Positions 53,382 through 61,427 of a DNA stretch of 64,000 nucleotides are shown piece after piece; position 1 is the stretch's first letter, and each line of letters begins with the position of its first letter. The position numbers and the translations under genes are program-made. The notes under the pieces are model-generated. The model did no database searches. It was not told where the DNA came from and saw only the letters and a program-made list of their open reading frames with translations. Location: positions 2,852,001 through 2,916,000 of the forward strand of contig CP089930.1 in NCBI GenBank assembly GCA_021307345.1, read 5' to 3'. Source of the stretch: Escherichia coli. Its GTDB lineage: Bacteria; Pseudomonadota; Gammaproteobacteria; Enterobacterales; Enterobacteriaceae.

Positions 53382-53411
53382 ATCTTGTAACTGTTAAATC
53401 AGGCAAGGCAA
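53382..53411 (+). promoter_or_regulatory. RAT antiterminator element (BglG/LicT type)
   Basis: The leader carries TTGTAACTG, six bases, then CAGGCAAGGC. The bgl RAT has TTGTTACTG, six bases, then CAGGCAAAAC. The element overlaps the 5' arm of the terminator at 53401, exactly as needed for mutually exclusive folding. The next gene encodes a protein of the family that binds such elements. The match is read directly from the sequence; binding is inferred. Confidence 0.85.
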
Positions 53412-53456
53412 TGTTTGAAGTAATTATTACTTCTGACGTGCCTTGCCTTTTTTTTT
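53401..53456 (+). terminator. Leader terminator controlled by antitermination
   Basis: A perfect 10-bp stem AGGCAAGGCA/TGCCTTGCCT is followed by nine T. The loop itself holds a second perfect hairpin GAAGTAAT/ATTACTTC (53417-53433). It lies 11 nt before the antiterminator gene, so without antitermination no island mRNA would be made. Confidence 0.92.
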
Positions 53457-53467
53457 GGAGCCATGAA

Positions 53468-54292
53468 ATGATCATCGAAAAAGTCATGAACAATAATTGT
53501 GTGCAGGCATCGATGAATGGACAGGAGGTTATCATTTCTGGACCTGGCGTCGGTTACAACAAAAAATATGGTATGTCTGTACCCGAGCATCCGGCTAACC
53601 GAATTTTTTATGTCAGGAATGAGCAAAAAAATAAACTCTACAAACTGATTGAGCATGTGGATATTGAGTATGTATTTGTGGCTGAAAAGATAGTGCAATA
53701 TGCAGAGATCAATCTTGAAAAAAAGCTAAATCCTTCGCTACTACTGATTCTTGCCGATCACATTTCGAATGCAATATCCCGAATCGCCTCCGGAATACAA
53801 ATTAATAATGTTTTCCTTGAGGAAATCAAAGCGTTGTATAAAGCAGAATATGTGATAAGTCGGGATGCATTAACAATCATCAATGATCAGTTTAGCTTTC
53901 AACTTCCGGATGACGAGATTGGTTTTATTGCATTACATATTTTAAATAACTATGAAAACTCAATTGATTATGAATCTGTAAGAATTATTGAGTTGTCTCA
54001 AAAAATTACGGAGATTATTGAGGGCATTTATAACAGAAGGGTGGACAGGAGTTCATTTAACTATTCAAGATTTATGATGCATCTTAAGTATTTTTCTTGT
54101 CGAGTATTATGCAATGAAAAAATAAAACAGAAAGATATTGGCGATATCTATGAACAGTTTCTTGAAAAAGATATTCAATTGCAACGCGCTATTCATGAAA
54201 TAGAAAGGTATCTGTACAGCACGTTTAAATATGAATTGATTTTAGAAGAAAAGCTATATCTCTCTATTCGCACCAAAGTATTAATGGACTAA
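53468..54292 (+). CDS. BglG/LicT-family transcriptional antiterminator
   Basis: 274 aa. An RNA-binding CAT domain (1-55, starting MIIEKVMNNN and including GPGVGYNKKYG) is followed by PRD1 (about 65-165) and PRD2 (about 170-274). Three of the four phosphorylated PRD histidines are present: His98, His157 and His205. The fourth, expected in YLTLHI, is Arg268 (YLSIR). The ATG at 53468 is taken because the frame start at 53411 lies inside the terminator. It should let transcription pass the leader terminator when the PTS is busy with its sugar. Low GC compared with amiC. Likely the c3410-side gene of the CFT073 island. Confidence 0.9.
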   Translation: MIIEKVMNNNCVQASMNGQEVIISGPGVGYNKKYGMSVPEHPANRIFYVRNEQKNKLYKLIEHVDIEYVFVAEKIVQYAEINLEKKLNPSLLLILADHISNAISRIASGIQINNVFLEEIKALYKAEYVISRDALTIINDQFSFQLPDDEIGFIALHILNNYENSIDYESVRIIELSQKITEIIEGIYNRRVDRSSFNYSRFMMHLKYFSCRVLCNEKIKQKDIGDIYEQFLEKDIQLQRAIHEIERYLYSTFKYELILEEKLYLSIRTKVLMD

Positions 54293-54323
54293 CTACATAT
54301 AATATTTTTATGAGATAACCAGC

Positions 54324-55904
54324 ATGAAACAAAAGAAAGCCTGGAGTTTTTTTCAGAGCCTGGGGAAAGCATTTATGTATCCCATCGCTCTGCTAAGTGT
54401 ATGTGGCATGATGTTAGGCCTGGGAAGTGGTTTAGCCAGTGATGACATGGCAAAGTTAATTCCATTGCTGGCCATTCCAATAATTAAAACCATACTTGAT
54501 TTCATTGTTAGTCTTGGTTTGTTTGCTTTTGTTAATTTACCTGTACTATTTGCAATAGCGATTCCATTAGGATTATTAAAAGAGAAAGATGATAAAGCCT
54601 ATGGTGCATTTTCTGGCTTAATTGGTTTTATGGCGATGCATTTGGGAACAAATTTTTACCTTAAACAACACGATTTATTGGTCGCTGCTGACCAAATGTC
54701 GACACATGGACAAACTATCATTCTTGGTATCCAGTCCTATAATACCAGTGTGCTGGGAGGGATTGTTTCAGGATTATTAGTCGCCAGCATGTATAAAAAG
54801 ATCGTTAACTTACGCATTCCTGAGTCATTAGGTTTTTATAGTGGTCCGCGCCTGGTGCCTATCATTACACTAATTGTGATGAGTGGGTTTGGCCTGATTA
54901 TTCCTTTTATCTGGCCGCCATTTTTCAATCTTTTCATGCTCATTGGTCACTGGATTTCAACTTCCGGTCCTGTCGGTTATTTCTTCTATGCAGTTGCTGA
55001 ACGCGTGACGATACCTTTTGGCCTAAACCATCTGGTGACATCAGTTTTCCGATTTACCCCAATTGGCGGTTCGGCAGTAATTGGTGGCGAAGAATATTAC
55101 GGCACCCTGAATATGTTTATGGCGTACGTCAAAGAGAATACTGTTATTCCGCTGGATTTGGCGGGGAAAATGGAACAGGGCAAACTGATGATCCAGTATG
55201 GTCTGGCTGGTGCCGCGCTGGCGATGTATCGCACCGCTCATGCTCAGAACAGAAAGGCCATCGAAGCATTGCTTATTTCCGGTGTGCTGACGGTCATTAT
55301 TGGTGGCGTTAGCGAACCGATTGAATTTCTGTTCTTGTTTGTCAGTCCGCTGCTGTTTGTCTTCCATGCTTTTATGAATGGATTCGCTAACATGGTTCTG
55401 CCATATATGGGCGTGAAGATGGGGTTTACTGGCGATCTGATTCAGTTTATTAGCTTTGGTGTCTTACGTGGCACAAGAACGGGCTGGCCGATAGCGGTTT
55501 GTGTAGAAGTGGCCTATTTCTTTATTTATTACTTTGTGTTCCGTTGGACCATTCTTAAATTTAACCTGATGACCGTAGGACGTGAAGAGTCCAGCCCCAT
55601 CGCGATAAACGCTCACGAAGATACTGCTATAGCGAATATCCCAACTCATGATAAATCAGAGCTGCAGGCGGCGGCGCAGATGGTTCAGGCACTTGGCGGT
55701 AGAGAGAATATTAAATCTCTGGATAATTGTGTAACTCGTTTACGTTTAACTATCGCAGATATGGGATTAATTGATGAGGTTGCGATAAAAAGAGCTGGAG
55801 GGATTGCGGTTGTTAAACTTGATCAAAATACCCTACAAGTCATTATCGGCACTAAAGTCATCGCCCTACGTCGGGATATGGATAATTACATGGGGATACG
55901 CTAA
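54324..55904 (+). CDS. PTS EIICB sugar permease, glucose/maltose family (MalX-like)
   Basis: 526 aa in C-B order. The EIIC domain (about 1-400) has about ten membrane segments and the motif GGVSEPIEFLF. The EIIB domain (about 445-526) has the phosphocysteine Cys469 in DNCVTRLRL. Length and order match MalX and PtsG. No EIIA domain or gene is present, so phosphate should come from the host EIIA-Glc (Crr) (inference). The substrate is unknown. Followed by a MalY/PatB-like gene with a one-base overlap, as malX is followed by malY in K-12. Confidence 0.93.
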   Translation: MKQKKAWSFFQSLGKAFMYPIALLSVCGMMLGLGSGLASDDMAKLIPLLAIPIIKTILDFIVSLGLFAFVNLPVLFAIAIPLGLLKEKDDKAYGAFSGLIGFMAMHLGTNFYLKQHDLLVAADQMSTHGQTIILGIQSYNTSVLGGIVSGLLVASMYKKIVNLRIPESLGFYSGPRLVPIITLIVMSGFGLIIPFIWPPFFNLFMLIGHWISTSGPVGYFFYAVAERVTIPFGLNHLVTSVFRFTPIGGSAVIGGEEYYGTLNMFMAYVKENTVIPLDLAGKMEQGKLMIQYGLAGAALAMYRTAHAQNRKAIEALLISGVLTVIIGGVSEPIEFLFLFVSPLLFVFHAFMNGFANMVLPYMGVKMGFTGDLIQFISFGVLRGTRTGWPIAVCVEVAYFFIYYFVFRWTILKFNLMTVGREESSPIAINAHEDTAIANIPTHDKSELQAAAQMVQALGGRENIKSLDNCVTRLRLTIADMGLIDEVAIKRAGGIAVVKLDQNTLQVIIGTKVIALRRDMDNYMGIR

Positions 55905-57112
55905 TGGATATTTTTAATACCCCAATTTCCCGTAAAGGAACATATTGTACCCAGTGGGACTTTTGTCAGGACAGATTTGGTGTAAAAGATGTATTGCCAT
56001 TCTCTATTTCAGATATGGATCTTCCGATACCGGAAGCTATCACCAGAGCATTAAAAAAACGCCTGGAACACCCGATTTTAGGGTACAGCCGTTGGCAACA
56101 TGATGACTATCTGAATGCGATAGTTAATTGGTATTATAAACAGTATAAAACAGACATTAAACAAGAATGGATAACTTATAGCCCAAGTGTGATGTATTCC
56201 ATTGCTAAAGCAATAGAGTTATTGACATCGAGTGGCGATAATATTCTCATTTTCACACCTGTTTATAACGCATTTTTTGATGTAATTAAAAATAGTGGAC
56301 GAAATACGCTGGAAACTTCTTTGAGTAAAGATAACGAGGGAGGTTACGTTATCGACTGGCAAGATTTTGATCTAAAAATTAAAAAAGCGAAGATGGTGTT
56401 AATATGCAATCCTCATAACCCGACAGGAACCGTCTGGTCTGATGATTGTCTGCATAAAATCGCTGCAAGCTGTGCAAGACACAACGTTTGGTTGTGTTCA
56501 GATGAAATCCATAGTGATTTTGTATTTAATCGTTGCTTCACGTCTGCGCTTAAAATAATAAATGAAAAGGTGGTGGTGTTTAATTCGATATCGAAAACAT
56601 TTAACGTTCCTGCGCTAACGGGTTCGTATATGATTTCACCTGATGAGAATTTCAATCACCAATTCAGAACGATATCGAGGTATCGCGATTTTGTAAACTC
56701 CCCATCAGTACTGAATGTAATTGCGACCATTGTTGCCTATAACGAATGTGAGGAATGGTTAACGTCATTAAAGAAACATCTTTCTTCAAATATTCAATTT
56801 ACCCAGCGGTATATAAATGAAAACATTCCGGAGTTAATCGTGAAGCCGGCTGCTGGTTGCTATTTTTCGTGGATTAATTGCTCTGCCATTGGTTATCCCT
56901 TTGATAAATTCTACAGCCGATTAATTCACGAAGGCAAAGTAGGCATTATGGCGGGTCATGTCTATGGAACAGAAGGGGAGGGCTATCTTCGTCTGAACCT
57001 GGCTTGCAGTCGAGAAAAGTTATATATGGGACTTACGCGCATTGCAGGTGTAATCAGAAATATTAATCAGGAAAAAGAAAATGAACAACACGGATCTTAT
57101 CCATCTTATTAA
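55904..57112 (+). CDS. MalY/PatB-like PLP aminotransferase or C-S lyase
   Basis: 402-aa fold I PLP protein. The PLP lysine is Lys231 in NSISKTFN; ICNPHNPTG, SDEIHSDF and the N-terminal FSISDMDLP are typical of the MalY/PatB branch. Members are cystathionine beta-lyases or aminotransferases; MalY also inhibits the activator MalT. Its ATG overlaps the EIICB stop (TAATG) and its end overlaps the next gene by 32 nt. Whether it works on a sulfur compound or an amino sugar is open. Confidence 0.88.
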   Translation: MDIFNTPISRKGTYCTQWDFCQDRFGVKDVLPFSISDMDLPIPEAITRALKKRLEHPILGYSRWQHDDYLNAIVNWYYKQYKTDIKQEWITYSPSVMYSIAKAIELLTSSGDNILIFTPVYNAFFDVIKNSGRNTLETSLSKDNEGGYVIDWQDFDLKIKKAKMVLICNPHNPTGTVWSDDCLHKIAASCARHNVWLCSDEIHSDFVFNRCFTSALKIINEKVVVFNSISKTFNVPALTGSYMISPDENFNHQFRTISRYRDFVNSPSVLNVIATIVAYNECEEWLTSLKKHLSSNIQFTQRYINENIPELIVKPAAGCYFSWINCSAIGYPFDKFYSRLIHEGKVGIMAGHVYGTEGEGYLRLNLACSREKLYMGLTRIAGVIRNINQEKENEQHGSYPSY

Positions 57113-57677
57113 ACATTTTATGCGCAACGAGCATAAAGCAGTTGAAGAGGTTATCGATTCTCCCCTTTCGGAATTTGCTGCTTTAATTAAAATATTACAA
57201 TCTTGTCAGGGTAAAGTTGTTTTTATTGGCGTAGGGAAGTCCGGCATTATTGCCAGAAAACTTGCTGCAACATTTGCCAGCACCGGAACTCCCTCGTTTT
57301 TTATTCACGGTACGGAAGCGGTACATGGCGATCTTGGAATGGTGACGAAAAACGATATTGTTATTCTTATTTCAAACAGTGGTGAGACGGCAGAAATTCT
57401 GGCAACACTACCGAGTCTGAAAAAAATGGGTAATTATTTGGTCTCCTTTACTCGCAGTCATCGCTCATCGCTTGCGATAAGTTGTGATTTATCCGTTGAA
57501 ATTCCCGTCAAAAGCGAGGCGGATAATTTAGGTTTAGCGCCGTCATGTTCGTCTACAGTGGTTTTGGTTGTTGGTGATGCGGTGGCGCTTGCACTCTCCG
57601 AATTGAAAAAATTTACTCGTGCCGATTTCGGCTTATATCATCCAGGAGGTGCGCTCGGTATTAAAGCAAACTCATAG
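57081..57677 (+). CDS. Arabinose-5-phosphate isomerase-like SIS protein without CBS domains
   Basis: 198 aa. One SIS domain of the KdsD/GutQ (KpsF) type: VFIGVGKSGIIARKLAATFAST, HGTEAVHGDLGM, ISNSGETAEI and the ending FGLYHPGGALG. KdsD and GutQ continue with two CBS domains; this protein stops before them. Expected reaction is ribulose-5-P to arabinose-5-P. From memory, the equivalent CFT073 protein c3406 was shown to be such an isomerase. Starts inside the aminotransferase gene. Confidence 0.9.
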   Translation: MNNTDLIHLIKHFMRNEHKAVEEVIDSPLSEFAALIKILQSCQGKVVFIGVGKSGIIARKLAATFASTGTPSFFIHGTEAVHGDLGMVTKNDIVILISNSGETAEILATLPSLKKMGNYLVSFTRSHRSSLAISCDLSVEIPVKSEADNLGLAPSCSSTVVLVVGDAVALALSELKKFTRADFGLYHPGGALGIKANS

Positions 57678-57705
57678 TTTCAGAATATAAAAACAGTAAC
57701 CGGTC

Positions 57706-57726
57706 ACGCCATCTTTGGGGTGGCGT
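57706..57726 (+). repeat. Small hairpin before the dehydrogenase gene
   Basis: CACGCCA...TGGCGT forms a 6-bp stem (57707-57712 with 57721-57726) around 8 nt, in the 70-nt gap. No T-run follows. It may stabilise the upstream mRNA or tune expression of the last gene. Confidence 0.45.
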
Positions 57727-57747
57727 TCATTGAAGTGAGTGTCAGCT

Positions 57748-58695
57748 ATGAAAAACGTTCTGGTCACCGTTCCCAGCTTTTCAGCACGCTGTGTTTCCGC
57801 CAGCAAGTTGCTAAGAGAGAATAATTTTAACCTTATTATTAAGAATAATGTGGAGCATCTGGTTAAATCAGAATCCACGGCATTACGAGAATCTATTTGT
57901 GCGGTCATTGCCGGAAAGGATTGTTATCAGGCGGACACGCTATCACTACTGCCCGGTGTGAAAATAATATCGAGATTTGGGACGGGAATTGATAATGTTG
58001 ATCTTCGCACGGCACGACATTCAGGGATTGTGGTCAATAATGCGGTTGGGATTAATTCAAATGCGGTTGCGGAATTTATCATTGGCCTTATCTTCGCGAG
58101 CATAAGAAATATCCCAGGCAGCTATTATGCAATGCAAAATGGTTACTGGGGTGAGTCGCATGGTTGTGAATTACAGGGGAAACGGATTGGCTTGCTTGGC
58201 TACGGTAATATAGGTAAAACCCTGGCGAAAAGGTTGTCCGGTTTTGATGTTGAGCTTTTAGCTTTTGACAAACAACCCGATTATCAGGTTGCTGGCAAAA
58301 CCGGAGTTCAGTTTGTATCAATTGAAGATATCTTTATGCAATCGCATGTCATCATTGTTCTTTTGCCTTTTTCGCCTGATCTGGAGAACTTCATCAGCCA
58401 TAAATATTTGTCGATGATGCGCAATGGCGCGCTGATCATCAATGCCGCAAGGGGAAAATTGCTGGATGAGGGCGCTTTACTTCAGGTGATTGAAGAACGA
58501 AATGTTTTTGCGGCGCTGGATGTTTTTAGCTCTGAACCGCTGGCGCAATTTAGCCCATTGCTGCATACCAAAAATATCATTACAACGCCGCATATTGCAG
58601 CCTCCACCGTTGAGTCATACCAGCAAACCGGGATACACGTTGCCCAGTCGATAATTGATTTCTTTGCGGGGAGGGAGATAAAAAACGTGCTGTGA
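57748..58695 (+). CDS. D-2-hydroxyacid dehydrogenase, SerA-like
   Basis: 315 aa, the short form without an ACT domain. NAD motif GLLGYGNIG near residue 147; catalytic Arg in NAARGKLLDEGAL, Glu in DVFSSEPL and His in TTPHIAAST, all in place. The ATG at 57748 is preferred over GTG at 57739. Last gene of the island; substrate may be a sugar-derived hydroxyacid rather than phosphoglycerate (inference). Corresponds in my memory to c3405 of CFT073. Confidence 0.9.
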   Translation: MKNVLVTVPSFSARCVSASKLLRENNFNLIIKNNVEHLVKSESTALRESICAVIAGKDCYQADTLSLLPGVKIISRFGTGIDNVDLRTARHSGIVVNNAVGINSNAVAEFIIGLIFASIRNIPGSYYAMQNGYWGESHGCELQGKRIGLLGYGNIGKTLAKRLSGFDVELLAFDKQPDYQVAGKTGVQFVSIEDIFMQSHVIIVLLPFSPDLENFISHKYLSMMRNGALIINAARGKLLDEGALLQVIEERNVFAALDVFSSEPLAQFSPLLHTKNIITTPHIAASTVESYQQTGIHVAQSIIDFFAGREIKNVL

Positions 58696-58718
58696 GTTCA
58701 GCGAACGAAGATTTTAGA

Positions 58719-58756
58719 TACAAAAAAACCGCAATCCGTGAAACACGTTGCGGTTT
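58719..58756 (-). terminator. Terminator of the metZWV tRNA operon
   Basis: On the minus strand AAACCGCAA pairs with TTGCGGTTT and is followed by T residues, just past the last tRNA. It is also the boundary with the island, whose last gene ends 23 nt away on the other strand, so it may end both transcripts. Confidence 0.85.
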
Positions 58757-58773
58757 ATCAGCATTCTAAGTAT

Positions 58774-58850
<77 letters not shown>

Positions 58851-58884
58851 TCACCGTACTGCTTTTACTTCATCAAATTTTGAT

Positions 58885-58961
<77 letters not shown>

Positions 58962-58994
58962 TCACCGTACTGCTTTACTTCATCAAATTTTAAT

Positions 58995-59071
<77 letters not shown>

Positions 59072-59084
59072 TCCGTGGATGCGC

Positions 59085-59112
59085 ACTATACTCCGCTCGC
59101 GTTTTCATGCAA
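59085..59112 (-). promoter_or_regulatory. Promoter of metZWV
   Basis: On the minus strand TTGCAT, 16 bp, TATAGT, followed by the GC-rich discriminator GCGCATCC typical of stringently controlled stable RNA promoters. Confidence 0.88.
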
Positions 59113-59279
59113 CCTTTTTTTTACCCGGATCACGGATTTGGCATGATTTTGAACAAAAACAAAACACTACCGCCTATTTTTTGTGCAAAATTTGCGTCAG
59201 GGAGAGTCTGCTCATTTCATTAAACGCGACGGTTTGTTATCTTCGTTGTGCCTTATTTTTTAACCTGAAGAAGAGAACA

Positions 59280-60377
59280 ATGAAAGGACGTTGGGTAAAG
59301 TACCTTCTTATGGGCGCTGTTGTGGCGATGCTTGCCGCCTGCTCCTCCAAACCAACCGATCGCGGACAGCAATATAAAGACGGGAAATTTACCCAGCCTT
59401 TCTCTCTGGTGAACCAGCCAGATGCCGTTGGCGCACCAATTAACGCCGGTGATTTTGCCGAGCAAATTAACCATATTCGTAACTCGTCACCGCGTCTGTA
59501 TGGCAACCAGAGTAATGTTTATAACGCGGTGCAAGAGTGGCTGCGCGCAGGCGGTGATACCCGCAATATGCGCCAGTTCGGCATTGACGCCTGGCAGATG
59601 GAAGGCGCGGACAACTATGGCAACGTGCAGTTTACAGGCTATTACACGCCGGTAATTCAGGCGCGCCATACCCGCCAGGGCGAGTTCCAGTATCCTATTT
59701 ACCGTATGCCGCCAAAACGCGGCCGTCTGCCGTCTCGTGCGGAGATCTACGCGGGGGCACTGAGCGATAAATATATCCTCGCTTACAGCAACTCCCTGAT
59801 GGATAACTTCATTATGGATGTACAGGGTAGCGGGTATATCGATTTTGGCGACGGCAGTCCGCTTAACTTCTTCAGCTATGCCGGAAAGAACGGTCATGCC
59901 TATCGCAGTATTGGTAAGGTGCTGATCGATCGTGGCGAAGTGAAAAAAGAAGATATGTCGATGCAGGCGATTCGTCACTGGGGGGAAACGCACAGTGAAG
60001 CCGAAGTTCGCGAACTGCTGGAACAGAATCCGTCTTTCGTCTTCTTTAAGCCACAATCTTTTGCACCGGTGAAAGGAGCAAGTGCTGTGCCGCTGGTTGG
60101 TCGTGCTTCTGTTGCCTCCGATCGCTCGCTCATCCCGCCAGGCACTACCTTGCTGGCAGAAGTACCGTTGTTGGATAATAACGGTAAATTTAACGGTCAG
60201 TACGAACTGCGTCTGATGGTGGCGCTGGATGTCGGTGGCGCAATCAAAGGCCAACATTTCGATATCTATCAAGGGATCGGGCCGGAAGCCGGACACCGAG
60301 CAGGTTGGTACAACCACTATGGACGTGTCTGGGTGCTGAAAACGGCTCCGGGCGCAGGTAACGTCTTTAGCGGCTGA
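59280..60377 (+). CDS. mltA: Membrane-bound lytic transglycosylase A, MltA
   Basis: 365-aa outer-membrane lipoprotein that cleaves the glycan strands of peptidoglycan to 1,6-anhydro ends. Lipobox MLAAC near residue 20. The MltA and 3D domains are present, with catalytic Asp in GQHFDIYQG (about 308). The ATG at 59280 is after GAAGAAGAG; the long frame running in from the tRNA region is not coding. Confidence 0.97.
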   Translation: MKGRWVKYLLMGAVVAMLAACSSKPTDRGQQYKDGKFTQPFSLVNQPDAVGAPINAGDFAEQINHIRNSSPRLYGNQSNVYNAVQEWLRAGGDTRNMRQFGIDAWQMEGADNYGNVQFTGYYTPVIQARHTRQGEFQYPIYRMPPKRGRLPSRAEIYAGALSDKYILAYSNSLMDNFIMDVQGSGYIDFGDGSPLNFFSYAGKNGHAYRSIGKVLIDRGEVKKEDMSMQAIRHWGETHSEAEVRELLEQNPSFVFFKPQSFAPVKGASAVPLVGRASVASDRSLIPPGTTLLAEVPLLDNNGKFNGQYELRLMVALDVGGAIKGQHFDIYQGIGPEAGHRAGWYNHYGRVWVLKTAPGAGNVFSG

Positions 60378-60464
60378 TGTGATATTCTGTATACCGTTTT
60401 GACGGATACGACAGGGTGAGGGATAACCTCATCTCCTGATTGTTGACTAAGTGCGCATTGTTCA

Positions 60465-60564
60465 TGCCGGATGCGGCGTGAACGCCTTATCCGGCCTACA
60501 AATCATGCAAATTCAATATATTGCAGGAGTTATGTAGGCCTGATAAGCGTAGCGCATCAGGCAT
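60465..60564. repeat. REP/BIME element after mltA
   Basis: Two REP units in opposite orientation: TGCCGGATGCGGCGTGAACG with CCTTATCCGGCCTAC (60465-60499), and GTAGGCCTGATAAGCG with CATCAGGCA (60534-60564). Two nearly identical stretches, 60413-60431 and 60576-60594, flank the element (see findings). Confidence 0.9.
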
Positions 60565-60575
60565 TTATGCGTTTA

Positions 60576-60602
60576 GGGTGGGGGATAACCTCACCCTTTT
60601 TA
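60576..60602 (+). terminator. Terminator-like hairpin before tcdA
   Basis: AGGGTG pairs with CACCCT around 11 nt and is followed by TTTT. It could end mltA transcripts; it lies 14 nt before the tcdA start. Confidence 0.65.
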
Positions 60603-60615
60603 ATTCTGAGGTGCT

Positions 60616-61422
60616 ATGTCTGTGGTAATTAGTGATGCCTGGCGTCAGCGTTTTGGCGGCACTGCGCGTCTGTATGGTGAGAAAGCCTTGCAACTATTTG
60701 CCGATGCACATATCTGTGTGGTCGGCATTGGTGGTGTAGGTTCCTGGGCGGCGGAAGCTCTGGCGCGCACGGGGATTGGCGCAATAACGCTTATCGATAT
60801 GGATGATGTGTGTGTCACCAATACCAATCGGCAAATTCACGCGCTGCGTGATAACGTCGGGCTGGCAAAAGCGGAAGTGATGGCGGAGCGTATTCGCCAG
60901 ATTAACCCGGAGTGTCGGGTGACAGTGGTGGACGATTTCGTGACGCCGGATAACGTAGCGCAATATATGAATGCCGGTTATTCGTATGTTATTGATGCCA
61001 TTGACAGTGTGCGCCCCAAAGCGGCACTAATCGCATACTGTCGTCGCAATAAAATCCCATTGGTAACGACGGGGGGGGCCGGCGGGCAGATTGATCCGAC
61101 GCAGATTCAGGTTACTGACCTGGCGAAGACTATTCAGGACCCGCTGGCGGCGAAGCTGCGCGAGCGCCTGAAAAGCGATTTTGGCGTGGTGAAAAACAGC
61201 AAAGGTAAGCTCGGTGTGGATTGCGTGTTTTCTACCGAGGCGTTGGTATATCCGCAGTCAGACGGTACGGTCTGTGCGATGAAAGCCACGGCGGAAGGAC
61301 CAAAGCGAATGGATTGCTCATCAGGATTTGGTGCGGCAACGATGGTGACCGCCACCTTTGGTTTTGTTGCGGTTTCTCATGCGCTGAAGAAGATGATGGC
61401 GAAAGCGGCGCGCAAGGAATAA
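60616..61422 (+). CDS. tcdA: tRNA threonylcarbamoyladenosine dehydratase TcdA
   Basis: 268-aa E1-like enzyme (CsdL, YgdL) that cyclises t6A37 of tRNAs at the cost of ATP. The ATP-binding GIGGVGSWAAEAL is near residue 35, and Arg/Asp of the nucleotide site are in DMDDVCVTNTNRQIHA. It works with the sulfur system CsdA-CsdE encoded next, facing it. Confidence 0.97.
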   Translation: MSVVISDAWRQRFGGTARLYGEKALQLFADAHICVVGIGGVGSWAAEALARTGIGAITLIDMDDVCVTNTNRQIHALRDNVGLAKAEVMAERIRQINPECRVTVVDDFVTPDNVAQYMNAGYSYVIDAIDSVRPKAALIAYCRRNKIPLVTTGGAGGQIDPTQIQVTDLAKTIQDPLAAKLRERLKSDFGVVKNSKGKLGVDCVFSTEALVYPQSDGTVCAMKATAEGPKRMDCSSGFGAATMVTATFGFVAVSHALKKMMAKAARKE

Positions 61423-61427
61423 CCATT

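Noticed and set aside
53208-53400. Possible copy of the tRNA-Met 3' end as an attachment site
   Set aside because: I searched by eye for TGGTTGCGGGGGCCGG and shorter pieces and found none.
53411-53467. N-terminal extension of the antiterminator starting at 53411
   Set aside because: It would be encoded inside the leader terminator; the conserved CAT domain begins at 53468.
59487-60317. 276-aa frame antisense to mltA
   Set aside because: A shadow of a long GC-rich gene; no ribosome site or family resemblance.
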